A stretch of DNA of 64,000 nt, from assembly GCF_009299505.1 (NCBI RefSeq), contig NZ_WBSM01000007.1:115516-179515 (forward strand), written 5' to 3'. This document shows positions 27,267 through 36,406 of this stretch, piece by piece. The stretch is from Bifidobacterium ramosum. GTDB taxonomy: Bacteria > Actinomycetota > Actinomycetes > Actinomycetales > Bifidobacteriaceae. Each line of letters opens with the position of its first letter. Positions within the stretch are counted from its first letter, which is position 1. The position numbers and the translations under genes were made by a program. The notes under the pieces were generated by a model. It ran no database searches and was not told the DNA's origin. It was given only the letters and a program-made list of their open reading frames with translations.

Positions 27267-28217
27267 TCACTTGAACATGCGCGAACGGGTGAGGAACCAT
27301 GTCACCACGGCGGACAGAGCGACCGAAATCAGAATGATCGCGACGAAACCCCACGGCTTGTCGCTCAACGGCATGCCGAGCATGCCCTCCTGGAAGTTCA
27401 TGCCGTACATCGAGAAGATGAGCGTGGGCACCGACAGCGTGATCGAGATGATCGTGAAGATGCGCATCACGTTGTTCAGATTGTTCGAGACGATCGAGGC
27501 GAACGCGTCGGTCATGTTCGCAAGAACGCCGCTGTAGATGTTCGCCATCTCGATGGCCTGCTTGTTCTCGGTGATGACGTCGTCGAGCAGGTCCTCGTCG
27601 TCCGGATACTGCTTGATGCGACTCAGCGTGGTGAGCTTCTCCATCACGATTTCATTCGATTTGAGCGACGTGGTGAAATAGACCAACGTCTTGCTCAACT
27701 CCATGAGCATCACGATCTCGCGGTTCTGCATGGAGTGGCGGAGCTTGAGTTCGAGCTTGTCGCTTTCGCGGTCGATGATGCGCAGGTAGCGCAGGTACAT
27801 GGTCGCGTTGCGGTACAGGATCTGCAGGATGAAGCGGCTGCGCATGAACGTGTTGAAGCCGCGGATCGTGCCCTCCATGAACGGGTGCAGCACGGGCGTG
27901 TCCTGCATGCACACGGTGATGATGAGGTTCTGCGTGACGATGATCGACAACGGGATTGTCTCGTACCAGTCGCGGCCGCCGCGCTCCTCGACGGTCGGGA
28001 TGTCGACAATGACCATCGTGTAATCGTCCTCGACGTCGACGCGCGAGCGTTCCTCGTCATCCAGCGGAGCGCGCAGGTCGGCCAGATCGATGCCGGTCTC
28101 CTGGGCGATGGTGGCGAGCTCCACGTCGGTCGGCTCGCTCAGCGATATCCACGAACCGTTCTCGGGTTTCTGAATCTGCTCCACTTGGCCGTTGATGGTG
28201 CTGAATATTCTCAACAT
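27267..28217 (-). CDS. CorA-family divalent metal ion transporter
   Basis: 316 residues from the ATG at 28217 (GGTGAAGCGAG upstream); an ATG at 28298 would add 27. CorA proteins are pentameric Mg2+/Co2+ channels. The cytoplasmic alpha/beta domain (1-250) is followed by two C-terminal membrane helices with the signature loop MYGMNF (GMN motif) after IISITLSVPTLIFS and a final helix ending TWFLTRSRMFK. Related CorA-like proteins lacking Mg2+ preference exist, so the ion is inferred. It is transcribed away from the phosphatase gene with ~140 bp spacing on the same strand. Confidence 0.92.
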   Translation of the reverse strand: MLRIFSTINGQVEQIQKPENGSWISLSEPTDVELATIAQETGIDLADLRAPLDDEERSRVDVEDDYTMVIVDIPTVEERGGRDWYETIPLSIIVTQNLIITVCMQDTPVLHPFMEGTIRGFNTFMRSRFILQILYRNATMYLRYLRIIDRESDKLELKLRHSMQNREIVMLMELSKTLVYFTTSLKSNEIVMEKLTTLSRIKQYPDDEDLLDDVITENKQAIEMANIYSGVLANMTDAFASIVSNNLNNVMRIFTIISITLSVPTLIFSMYGMNFQEGMLGMPLSDKPWGFVAIILISVALSAVVTWFLTRSRMFK

Positions 28218-28361
28218 GTCTCGCTTCACCCGCCTCTCACCGTACGTATGCGTCACGAATGCGCCGCGATCGGCGTCGCCCGCCGTTGCCGGGCGCACCG
28301 ATCGAACCGAGACAAGAATAGTCCCTACGGTGCGACAGGCCGGGTGCCGAGTGCGCGGCCG

Positions 28362-29168
28362 TCAACGCAGGTACGCGGGACCGTGCTCCCAATCGACGTG
28401 GCGTGCGATGGACGCGGACTCGTTGAACGCGTCGATCTGCCAGACCGGACGGTCCAGCGTCACGCCGTTCATGTCGTACAGCACGCTCAGCCGGCTCCAG
28501 AACGCGTTGCGGATGCGGCCGAGGTTGTCGAGCGAGTTGACCTGCATGCCGACCAGCGTTTCGATGGTGGCGGCGATCCATGAGCCGTGGCCGACGATCA
28601 TGAGCGTGGTCGGCGCGGCGGCGTAGCGCGGGTCGGCGAGGATCGCGCGCATCGCCTCGGCACCACGGCGACCGGCCGCTTCACGGCTTTCGACGCCGTA
28701 CGCGAGTTCGCCGCCCTCATGCCGCCGCCACGACGCATAGGCATCCTCGTCGATCGCACGGATCTCCTCGCGGGTCTTGCCCTCCCACTGGCCGAAGCTG
28801 CGTTCGCGCAGTCGCGGATCGGTTTCGACCGGCAGGCCGAGCGGGTCGGCGAAGGCGTGCGCGGTCTGCTGGGCACGGAACAGGTCGGACGAGATGACGA
28901 CCATGCGGCGTTCGGCGGCCGACGCGTTGCGGTATTCCTCGATGTCGCTGCGTTTGACGGCGTCGGGACCGGGTTGGGCGAGGCGCTCGGGATGGCGGGC
29001 GACGTCGCCGACCTTCGCCCAGTAGTAGCGTTGGGCGAGTTCGAGGCCGGCCATGTCGGCCTGCCATTGGCCGACGATGTCGAGCGGCACATCGATCTGC
29101 CCCTGCAGCCGCCCCGCGAGATTATAGGAAGTGCGTCCGTGCCGCAGCATCACCACTTCGTCGATCAT
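28362..29168 (-). CDS. Histidine phosphatase (phosphoglycerate mutase-like)
   Basis: 268 residues, ATG at 29168 after GGAAGG. The catalytic motif MLRHGRTSYNLAGRLQG (R-H-G with His9) opens the protein. SSDLFRAQQTAHAF, LRERSFGQWEGKT and the second catalytic His in MIVGHGSWIAA complete the pattern. Members dephosphorylate small metabolites or act as broad phosphatases; the longer middle insertion (residues ~45-85) resembles bifidobacterial and actinobacterial paralogues. Substrate unknown. Confidence 0.9.
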   Translation of the reverse strand: MIDEVVMLRHGRTSYNLAGRLQGQIDVPLDIVGQWQADMAGLELAQRYYWAKVGDVARHPERLAQPGPDAVKRSDIEEYRNASAAERRMVVISSDLFRAQQTAHAFADPLGLPVETDPRLRERSFGQWEGKTREEIRAIDEDAYASWRRHEGGELAYGVESREAAGRRGAEAMRAILADPRYAAAPTTLMIVGHGSWIAATIETLVGMQVNSLDNLGRIRNAFWSRLSVLYDMNGVTLDRPVWQIDAFNESASIARHVDWEHGPAYLR

Positions 29169-29249
29169 GTTCCATGCCTTCCGTCGTCCGGCCGTGTCCC
29201 ACCCATCATATCGGTCGGCCCGTCCCTCCTAAGGTCTCCCCCAACCGCC

Positions 29250-29990
29250 GACGGACATACAGCCGATGTGACCGGTGGAATCGGCTGTATGCCCGCTGGA
29301 GATGCGACCGTTCGCCGGCGGTACGACGACCCCACCCCATCGACTTATTTCGCGCCTATATCACTCTCGCCCCCCCCTCAACGGACATACAGCCGATTCT
29401 GCGGGGTATATCGGCCGTATGTCCGTTATAGGGATGGAACGCGTCACGTCAAGGCACTTGATACCTTCCTAGCCAGTCGACCGCCCCCCCCCAACGGACA
29501 TACAGCCGATTCGGACCCGTTATCGTCTGTATGTCCGTTGCCCAGCGTGGGAAACCCAAGGATGCACACGCTTAACCGGCCATGCCATACCCATAGCGCA
29601 AGAAATTCGGGGAAACGGCCGCATCGTCCCGAAAAAATTGCGTTGAGCGACACTAAGCGCAACTATTTCGGGATCAGCCCACTTCTCCCGAATTTCTTGC
29701 GCTCAGCGTGTCCTAGTGCAGGTTTTTCGGGAAAACACCCCATTTTCCCGAATTTCTTGCGCTGACCATCCCTTAGCGCGAGAAATTCGGGAACCATCCT
29801 TCCATCAACGAATAACCCCTATCTCCTCAGCGGGCATACAGCCGATATAGCCCACCAGATCGACTGTATGTCCGTTATGGGGATGGAATGAGTCACGTCA
29901 AGGCACTTGATACCTTCCTAGCCAGTCGACCGTCTTTCCCCCAACAGACATACAGCCGATTCAGTGGGCTATATCGGCTGTATGTCCGTT
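29250..29990. repeat. Family A palindromic repeats, cluster 3 (five copies)
   Basis: Copies at 29250-29296, 29380-29427, 29493-29539, 29829-29876 and 29943-29990. The second and third are joined by a 53-bp linker (29431-29483) that recurs with two mismatches between the fourth and fifth (29880-29932), so a two-hairpin composite of ~160 bp is duplicated. C8 and C9 runs precede two copies. The 29.2-30.1 kb spacer has no credible gene. Confidence 0.95.
29595..29792. repeat. Family B inverted-repeat array 2
   Basis: Three units plus a half unit of AGCGCAAGAAATTCGGG-type inverted repeats at ~60-bp period. They follow family A copy 29493-29539 and the linker CCAAGGATGCACACGCT, the same order as in array 1. 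Confidence 0.92.
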
Positions 29991-30117
29991 GAGAGTTATG
30001 ACCGATCGATAACTGTGCATGGATCCGGCACCGTCACATCGGCACGCCTGCACCGTCACACCGTCACCGTTGCGCCGTGGGACTATAGTGCTGGGTAGGC
30101 AACGACGGGAGGTGACA

Positions 30118-30891
30118 ATGGAGATACTGTTCGTGACCGGCAGCGCGGCGTTGGCATCGGCCGTGTCGCGCACGCTCGAATCCGCGGGTCATACGGCGTT
30201 TGCCGCGACGACCGTCGACGAATTCGACCGTGCGATCGCCGATCACGTCAACGGGCCGTTCGACGCCGTCCTCGTCGACGATCTGACGCCCGCACCACTG
30301 CTGGATCGGCTGACGACGGCGCTGGACGACGCATCGACAGCAACGGCCATATCGTCTGCAACGATCGCGCCATCGAACGCATCTCCATCGCGCACGCCGA
30401 CGCAACGGCATGACCGCCGTCCCCGTATCGCTCTGCTGGTCACCCCGTCGATGGCGTCGAACGACGACGTCCGCAACGCACTCGCATCCCGATTCTCGCC
30501 GGACGTCACGATCGTCAAACCATTCGGCGACGCCGAACTGCTGTCGTACATGGCACTGCTGCAGAACGACGACCCCACACACGACGATGTGCCAACGTTG
30601 CTCATCCACGGCGATCTGACGCTCGACACGCATCGGCAGCGCGCCTACTACCGCGGCACGGACCATCCGATCGCGTTGTCGCCACGCGAGTATTCGGCGT
30701 TGGAGGCGTTGATCCGCGCCGATGGCGAGTTCCTGAGCTTCGACGAACTGTCCCGGCTGGTGTTCGGTGACGGCGCCGGATTCGCCGACCGGCGCAGCGT
30801 GATGGACACCACGATGTATTCGCTGACACGTAAGCTGCGTCGGCTCGGGTTCTTCATCACCCAGCACGGTCATCACTACCGCATTCGCTGA
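30118..30891 (+). CDS. Orphan OmpR/PhoB-type response regulator
   Basis: 257 residues. GGGAGGTGACA just before the ATG at 30118 fixes the start. The receiver domain (1-~150) has the phosphate-acceptor region in FDAVLVDD (Asp54 or Asp55) and the conserved Lys in VTIVKPFG, but contains a Thr/Ser/Ala-rich insertion (~68-100) and lacks the usual DD pair near residue 9 (TGS instead), so phosphorylation may be lost. The C-terminal winged helix (ALSPREYSALEALIRADGEF to HYRIR) is a Trans_Reg_C domain. No histidine kinase is nearby. It sits between clusters 3 and 4 of the A repeats. Confidence 0.82.
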   Translation: MEILFVTGSAALASAVSRTLESAGHTAFAATTVDEFDRAIADHVNGPFDAVLVDDLTPAPLLDRLTTALDDASTATAISSATIAPSNASPSRTPTQRHDRRPRIALLVTPSMASNDDVRNALASRFSPDVTIVKPFGDAELLSYMALLQNDDPTHDDVPTLLIHGDLTLDTHRQRAYYRGTDHPIALSPREYSALEALIRADGEFLSFDELSRLVFGDGAGFADRRSVMDTTMYSLTRKLRRLGFFITQHGHHYRIR

Positions 30892-30909
30892 TTTAGCGCC
30901 CGCCACTTC

Positions 30910-31135
30910 AACGGACATACAGCCGATAACGGTCCCGAATCGGCTGTATGTCCGTTAGGGTGATGGAGCAAGAGAACTATCACCAGCCGTTTTCCTTAAC
31001 GGACATACAGCCGTTTTACCCTGTGAGATCGGCTGTATGTCCGTTGGGAGTGGCGGAGCAGGAGAACCATCACCAGTTGTTTTCCTTAACGGACATACAG
31101 CCGTTTTATCCTGCCGAATCGGCTGTATGTCCGTT
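30910..31135. repeat. Family A palindromic repeats, cluster 4 (three copies, two in a 90-bp tandem)
   Basis: Copies at 30910-30956, 30998-31045 and 31088-31135. The last two lie in an exact 90-bp tandem duplication (30960-31049 and 31050-31139) that includes GGAGCA.GAGAAC.ATCACCAG and TTTTCCTTAACGG. The remaining spacer to 31325 has no gene. Confidence 0.93.
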
Positions 31136-31325
31136 AGGAGAGATGGGACGGAAAACCAAGGGGCCAGAATATGCCAAGCGGAGCGGCGGGATGTTGAGGT
31201 TGGGAGAAGCAACGGGACGCTTGGAAAGAACGGCAGGACGCTCAAAAGAAACAACAGGATGTTCTTCTGCCGGCAAGATTCCCGTTACGTGACGCAGCCT
31301 ACAATATGGGCGGAGGGGATGCGCT

Positions 31326-31511
31326 ATGGCTGCTTATCTCGTGTATTCATGGCAGGACGGACTGGGCGTGTTGCGTGACGCGTACGGCCATAAGGTCGAG
31401 TCGCGCTCCGGCAGCCCGTATACGGCCGAAAGCGCGTGCCGCCAGCTGTTCCAGCAGCGGTATCCGCAGTTCTGGTCCGACGAGGTGCGATTCGTCGACC
31501 GGAAACACTGA
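31326..31511 (+). CDS. Small conserved-type hypothetical protein (61 aa)
   Basis: 61 residues, ATG at 31326 preceded by GGAGGGG. The sequence is compact and protein-like (YLVYSWQDGLGVLRDAYGHK, then SACRQLFQQRYPQFW and DEVRFVDRKH), with balanced charge and four or five aromatic residues. No known domain. It lies 93 bases upstream of the glycosylase gene and may be co-transcribed with it. Confidence 0.65.
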   Translation: MAAYLVYSWQDGLGVLRDAYGHKVESRSGSPYTAESACRQLFQQRYPQFWSDEVRFVDRKH

Positions 31512-31604
31512 CTGCCCGATCGCGCCCAGCCGCGCCAATCTCTCCAGTAATCTCACCAACCAGCAGCCGATTCGCCGCGACCGCACACGACTACGATGGA
31601 CGGC

Positions 31605-32147
31605 ATGAGCGAACATGTCGAACACGGATTCGGACCGGTATGGGATGCCGATTCGCGGGTGCTGGTGCTCGGATCGATGCCGAGTCCGAAATCCCGCGCG
31701 GCCGGATTCTACTACATGCATCGGCAGAACCGGTTCTGGCCGGTCATGGCCGCGCTGTTCGCCGATCCCGCGGATCCGCGCGACGTGCCCGGCGATTCCC
31801 CCGATTCCCGACGGGCGTTCGCGTTGCGTCATCATATCGCCCTGTGGGACGTGATCGCCTCGTGCGACATCGTCGGCGCGTCCGACTCCTCCATACGCAA
31901 CGCCGTCCCGAACGATCTCACGCCGATCCTGCGCGACTCGCACGTCACGCGCGTGCTCACCACCGGAGCCAAGGCCGCACAGCTGTATCGCAAGCTCATC
32001 GCACCACAGCTCGACGCGGCCGGCATCGCCGTTCCCATGATCCCACTGCCGTCCACCAGTCCGGCGAATGCATCCATGCGTCTGCCCGATCTCGTCGCCG
32101 TCTATCGCGCGGCGTTTCACGAGGCCGGCATACCGGCGATCGACTGA
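31605..32147 (+). CDS. Uracil-DNA-glycosylase superfamily protein (hypoxanthine/mismatch type)
   Basis: 180 residues from the ATG at 31605; 31596 is an alternative start three codons upstream. Motif 1 is LVLGSMPSPKSRAAGFYYMH followed by RNRFWPVMAALF, which matches the family of DNA-deoxyinosine glycosylases (UDG family 6) in which GSxPS and a downstream Asn are characteristic. Motif 2 is LPSTSPAN. These enzymes remove deaminated or mismatched bases in base-excision repair. The exact base specificity is inferred from family. It is a single-domain protein of normal length. Confidence 0.83.
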   Translation: MSEHVEHGFGPVWDADSRVLVLGSMPSPKSRAAGFYYMHRQNRFWPVMAALFADPADPRDVPGDSPDSRRAFALRHHIALWDVIASCDIVGASDSSIRNAVPNDLTPILRDSHVTRVLTTGAKAAQLYRKLIAPQLDAAGIAVPMIPLPSTSPANASMRLPDLVAVYRAAFHEAGIPAID

Positions 32148-32217
32148 CCGACCGGCTCGACGACGAGACGTCAATGGCAGTCATCCAAAAAATACGGAAA
32201 CACTACAGAAACACTAC

Positions 32218-32290
32218 AGAAAAAGCGCCGTCTTCCGAAAGGAAAATCCCATACGTAGGGACGATCCCGTAAGGAAAGCGGCGCTTCTTT
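32218..32290 (-). terminator. Intrinsic terminator after the FMN-barrel gene
   Basis: AAGCGCCGCTTTCC pairs with GGAAGACGGCGCTT across a loop that holds a second small stem (CCC.. GGG). On the minus strand the hairpin is followed by TTTTTC. It may be bidirectional, also ending the glycosylase transcript. Confidence 0.75.
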
Positions 32291-32306
32291 CGGTCCGTAC
32301 GAAACG

Positions 32307-32711
32307 TCAGTCCTTGGCGATGGTCTTGCCGGCGTTCGCGCCGGAGGCGAGATCCTGGATCTCGGTGATCTCGAGCACCGGGATGACGGCCGGCTTCTTG
32401 GTGCCCTTCTCCTCGGCGACCTTGACCTGCGCCTCATAGATCGCGTCGTCGGAGTGCAGGGTGACGGTGCCGCGGAAGCGGTAGCCCTTCTTCTCGGCGA
32501 GGTTCGCGAACGCGATGACCAGCGGGGAGCCGTTCTTGAGGTTCTCGTAGGCCTGGCCGGCGGTGCGCTCGTGGTAGGCGATGTGGTTGTCGTCGAGCAC
32601 GAACAGGCTCATCTTCGGGCCGAGGTCGAGCTGACCGTCCTTGGAGACGGTGGAGATCCAGCCAAGATTGTTCTCGATGAAGGTCTTCATCTCAGCGGTG
32701 AGCGTTGCCAT
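32307..32711 (-). CDS. Pyridoxamine 5'-phosphate oxidase-like FMN-binding split-barrel protein
   Basis: 134 residues, ATG after AAAGGAT. The pattern IENNLGWISTVSKDGQLDLGPKMSL with later AYHERTAGQAYENLKNGSPLVIAFANL is that of small PNPOx-like split barrels that bind FMN, F420 or haem. No pyridoxal pathway gene is near, so it is more likely a general flavin reductase-like protein than PdxH. A strong terminator follows it and a divergent or separate promoter precedes it. Confidence 0.85.
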   Translation of the reverse strand: MATLTAEMKTFIENNLGWISTVSKDGQLDLGPKMSLFVLDDNHIAYHERTAGQAYENLKNGSPLVIAFANLAEKKGYRFRGTVTLHSDDAIYEAQVKVAEEKGTKKPAVIPVLEITEIQDLASGANAGKTIAKD

Positions 32712-32828
32712 ATTCGTATCCTTTCACGAAATGTCTGCGATATCAATCTCTTCTAGCGTACGCCAATCGCCGCCCGTCCGCCGCATGTTCGGCTGTGAGT
32801 AATCTCACCGCCATGCCGGGCGCGACGC

Positions 32829-33692
32829 CTACCGCCAATGTTTGAGCACGTTCTGCGGCACCTTCGACGCGTCGAACCGGTAGTGTCCGGTGACGGTCAT
32901 GTGCCGAGCGAACGTCAGATAATCGTTCTCGCGCTGCCGTTGCGCCATGTTGTGCAGAATGTACGGATAGCCGTCGCGGTCGCGTTTGTCGGACACCACG
33001 CCGATGTGCCGGGTGTGTTCGAACACGACGATGTCGCCGCCCTGCCATTGGTCGCGGTCGGCGGTGTCCGTGGTGAGCGTCTGACCGTATTTCGCGAAGA
33101 ACACGTCGAGCACGCCGGTGCGGCGGAAGTCGATGTTCGGATCGGGGTTCGGCGCAACCGCCGCGTAACTCGCCGGATCGGCGGCGATGTCCGCGTCGAC
33201 CATGGCCTTGAGGTCGTAGCCGGCGGTGCGGAACGCGCGCCAGACGAGGTCGGTGCAGGCGCCGCGGTCGTCGGGCGGATAGCCGCCCTGATAATACCCG
33301 TCGTCATAGGTCGGCCGTGCGACGGCGTCGGCCCGCGCGCCGGCGACGATATCCGCGTAGTCGTCGGTGCCGTTGTCGTTGAAGTCGACCGGGCTGACGG
33401 CTTTCGGATACCGACGGTCGGCTTCGTCCTGCGACATGACATTGCCGTTGTCCGCATCGCCGTCGCCGTTCGTCGCTGCGGTGCCGGTACCGGCGGCAAT
33501 CGATGCGATCGACGAGCCGAGCGTACGCCACGAGGTGCCGAGTCGTCGCATCGCGACGGTTCCCGCGACCGCGACGACCGCGAGCAGTGCGATCACGACG
33601 GCCGCCGCGACCCATCGTCGTACGCTGCGATCGCGACGACCGCGTGCCTGGAGATCGCCGGCCGCCGGACCGTTCGCATGACGCCATGCCAT
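32829..33692 (-). CDS. Membrane-anchored DUF1287 (YijF-like) cysteine-peptidase-fold protein
   Basis: 287 residues, ATG after GGAAGGGAC. A basic N-terminus and one membrane segment (about 27-48, WVAAAVVIALLAVVAVAGTV) anchor an extracytoplasmic domain. DUF1287 hallmarks: YQGGYPPDDRGACTDLVWRAF (candidate catalytic Cys), WQGGDIVVFEHTRHIGVVSD and ILHNMAQR. The fold resembles NlpC/P60 peptidases, so action on peptidoglycan or peptides outside the membrane is possible but not shown. Confidence 0.83.
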   Translation of the reverse strand: MAWRHANGPAAGDLQARGRRDRSVRRWVAAAVVIALLAVVAVAGTVAMRRLGTSWRTLGSSIASIAAGTGTAATNGDGDADNGNVMSQDEADRRYPKAVSPVDFNDNGTDDYADIVAGARADAVARPTYDDGYYQGGYPPDDRGACTDLVWRAFRTAGYDLKAMVDADIAADPASYAAVAPNPDPNIDFRRTGVLDVFFAKYGQTLTTDTADRDQWQGGDIVVFEHTRHIGVVSDKRDRDGYPYILHNMAQRQRENDYLTFARHMTVTGHYRFDASKVPQNVLKHWR

Positions 33693-33929
33693 ATATGTCC
33701 CTTCCGTCCGTTTGTCTCACCAACACATACCCCACGACCGCGGACATGGCAACGGGCGATACAGAAAATCAGTATGCGTCGGTCTCGTCGTGCGTTGTAT
33801 GTTCTCATGTGTCCTCGCGTATGTCCCTGTGCATGCCCGGGCGCTAAGATGAACGGCAGCACACGACGGCGGGGTGCGGCGCGCGGCATGCGGCGGCCCC
33901 GCGGAAACGCCGGAATACAGGGAGGATAC

Positions 33930-34661
33930 ATGGACATCATCGAAGCCATGCGGGCACGGCATGCGGTGCGCGACTATACCGATCAGCCGATCGACGAGAC
34001 GACGTTGGCAGCGCTGCGCGGGACCGTGGCGCAGGTGAACACGGCGGGCCGTCTCGACGTGCAGCTCGTGCACGACGATGCGGATGCATTCGGCGGATGT
34101 CCGACGCATTACGGTCGGTTCAAGAACGTGCGGTATTGTCTGGCGTTGATCGGACGGGACGACGGGGACGATCTGGACGAACGAGTCGGCTATTACGGCG
34201 AACGGCTGGCGTTGGAGGCGGTACGGCTCGGACTGGACACCAGTTGGGTGGTGCTGCACGAGACGGCGGAGCATGACGGCCGGTGGACGATCGGCGACGG
34301 CGAACGCATGCCTGCGGCGATCGCGCTGGGGTATGGCGCGCGCCCAGGGCGGCCGCATCGCAGCAAGCCGGTCGAGGAGCTGGGCGCGGTAGAGCACACG
34401 ACCGGTGATGGTCACGGCACCGACGACGGCAGTAACGGCGACGGTCTGGCCGATGCGCCGGAGTGGTTCATACGCGGTCTGGAGGCGGTGCAGCTGGCGC
34501 CGAGCGCGTTGGGCAAGCAGCCGTTCCGGTTCACGCTGTGCGATGACAGCCGTACGGTGCGGGCCGAGGCGTTGGACGGCGTGCAGGCGGAGATCGGTCT
34601 GGGCATCGCCAAGCTGCATTTCGAACTAGGCGCTGGCACCGACCGGTTCACTTGGACGTAG
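33930..34661 (+). CDS. Nitroreductase-family protein (TM1586-like)
   Basis: 243 residues; ATG at 33930 directly after GGGAGGATAC. The start DIIEAMRARHAVRDYTDQPID is a nitroreductase FMN entry. The family's second half is seen in YYGERLALEAVRLGLDTSWVVL and the C-terminal QLAPSALGKQPFRFTL. It differs from the protein at 17977 in length and motif spacing and matches the subfamily in which two tandem half-domains bind FMN. A Gly/Asp-rich insertion (~158-170) is an oddity. Substrate unknown. Confidence 0.84.
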   Translation: MDIIEAMRARHAVRDYTDQPIDETTLAALRGTVAQVNTAGRLDVQLVHDDADAFGGCPTHYGRFKNVRYCLALIGRDDGDDLDERVGYYGERLALEAVRLGLDTSWVVLHETAEHDGRWTIGDGERMPAAIALGYGARPGRPHRSKPVEELGAVEHTTGDGHGTDDGSNGDGLADAPEWFIRGLEAVQLAPSALGKQPFRFTLCDDSRTVRAEALDGVQAEIGLGIAKLHFELGAGTDRFTWT

Positions 34662-34812
34662 CCGCGACAGAATCGGCGTAAGCGCGGCGCGAACCGTATA
34701 CCACGACGCGCATGCGTCACGCCGTACGGGCGCGCAGACAGGTGGCCATCGTGCGTCCGGTCATCCGCCGTGGCACCGCCAGGCGACCACCGGACAGACC
34801 CGCCCCCGGCGA

Positions 34813-36180
34813 CTACTCTCCGTCGTGCAGGATGCGGCGGATGCGGTCCAGCCGCGCACTCACCTCGTGTTCATAGCCGCGGTCGTTGGGATGATAGTAT
34901 TCCCGGCCGCGCAGTTCCTCGGGTAGGTATTCCTGCGGGGCGACCGCGCCCGGCCAGTCGTGCGCATACTTGTAGCCTTCGTGGTTGCCCCACTCCTTCA
35001 TGAGTTTGGTGGGCGCGTTGCGCAGGTAGAGCGGCACCTGACCGATGAGCCCGGCGTCCACGTCGGCGAGCGCCGCGTTGATGGCGTTGTAGCTGGCGTT
35101 GGATTTCGGCGCGGTGGCGACGGCGATGGTCGCCTCCGCCAGAATGATGCGCGCCTCGGGCATGCCGATCATCGCGACGGCCTGCGCGGCGGCGACGGTG
35201 ACCTGCAGGATCTGCGGCGCGGCCATGCCGACCTCTTCAGCGGCCGCGATCATGATGCGCCGCGCGATGAAGCGCGGATCCTCCCCCGCCCGCAGCATGC
35301 GCGCGAGATAGTGGATGGCCGCGTCCGGGTCGGATCCGCGCATGGATTTGATGAACGCGGAGATGACGTCGTAGTGGTCGTCGCCGTCCTTGTCGTAGCG
35401 CACGGTGGCCACGTCCATGACCTTGCTGACGATGTCGGGCGTGATGATCGGCTTGCGGGCGCCTTTTTTTCGCGCCTGATCGCCAGTGGCCGCACCGGCC
35501 GCCGCTTCGAGGATGGTGAGCGTCTTGCGGCCGTCGCCGCCGGCCATGCGGATGATCTCGTCCACGGCGTCGTCGGTGATCCTCACCTCGCCTTTGAGCC
35601 CGCGCCGGTCCTCGACGGCCCGGGTGATGAGCGTGCGCAGGTCGTCAGGTTCGAGCGATTCGAGCTTGACGACGACCGACCGGCTGAGCAGCGGTTTGAT
35701 GACCGAGAAGCTCGGGTTTTCGGTGGTGGCGGCGATGAAGGTCACGTCGCGGTTTTCGACGCTGGGCAGCAGCGCGTCCTGCTGGGATTTGGAGAAGCGA
35801 TGCACCTCGTCGATGAACAGCACGGTTTCCTTGCCTTGCGAGACAAGCCGCTGACGGGCGCGGGCAAGCACGTCGCGCACCTCCTTGACGCCGGAGGTGA
35901 CAGCCGACAGCTCCTCGAACACGCGGCCGGACTGTTGGGCCACGATGTATGCCAGCGTGGTCTTGCCCACGCCGGGAGGTCCGAACAGGATGATCGAGCT
36001 CGGCGCGGCGAGCGATCCCTTCGACGCGGGGTTGGCGAGCCGCCGCAGCGGCGAGCCCTCCCCCAACACGCGCGACTGGCCGACTACCTCGTCCAAGGTG
36101 TTCGGCCGCATGCGCACCGCCAGCGGTCGCGTCATGTCGTCAGGCGCATCCGTCGCGTCGAACAGGTCGTTATCGCTCAT
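34813..36180 (-). CDS. rarA: Replication-associated recombination protein A (MgsA/WRNIP1 family)
   Basis: 455 residues. RarA is an AAA+ ATPase that acts at stalled replication forks. The entry motif PLAVRMRPNTLDEVVGQ, Walker A FGPPGVGKTTL (~66-76), Walker B VLFIDEVHRFSKSQQDALLP and sensor ATTENPSFSV are present. The C-terminal tetramerisation domain follows: SFIK-type SAFIKSMRGSDPDAAIHYLA and PQEYLPEELRGREYY. Length is normal. Stand-alone. Confidence 0.96.
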   Translation of the reverse strand: MSDNDLFDATDAPDDMTRPLAVRMRPNTLDEVVGQSRVLGEGSPLRRLANPASKGSLAAPSSIILFGPPGVGKTTLAYIVAQQSGRVFEELSAVTSGVKEVRDVLARARQRLVSQGKETVLFIDEVHRFSKSQQDALLPSVENRDVTFIAATTENPSFSVIKPLLSRSVVVKLESLEPDDLRTLITRAVEDRRGLKGEVRITDDAVDEIIRMAGGDGRKTLTILEAAAGAATGDQARKKGARKPIITPDIVSKVMDVATVRYDKDGDDHYDVISAFIKSMRGSDPDAAIHYLARMLRAGEDPRFIARRIMIAAAEEVGMAAPQILQVTVAAAQAVAMIGMPEARIILAEATIAVATAPKSNASYNAINAALADVDAGLIGQVPLYLRNAPTKLMKEWGNHEGYKYAHDWPGAVAPQEYLPEELRGREYYHPNDRGYEHEVSARLDRIRRILHDGE

Positions 36181-36234
36181 GGCATCCCATCATACCCCAA
36201 CCCGTCGAACATCTGTTCGATACTCTAGTGATCC

Positions 36235-36361
36235 GCGTGGCGGAAATCGCCCGCTGAGCGGTCGCTCAGCGGGCGATTTCCGCCACGCACGGGCCAGCCG
36301 GACCGCAGCGTGGCGGTTTTGTCTCGCTGAGGAGGTCCTCAGCGAGACAAAACCGCCACGC
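36235..36361. repeat. Family D: two 54-bp near-perfect palindromes
   Basis: 36235-36288 and 36308-36361, each exactly 54 bp with GCGTGGCGG..CCGCCACGC ends and GCTGA..TCAGC inner blocks; 26 of 27 positions pair in each. The inner sequences differ (AAATCGCCC against TTTTGTCTC), yet each is matched on the opposite arm. They fill the spacer between rarA and the helicase gene. Confidence 0.95.
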
Positions 36362-36406
36362 GTCTCCCTCACATCCGACCACCCCTACCACGTCGGTCAT
36401 CCGGCG

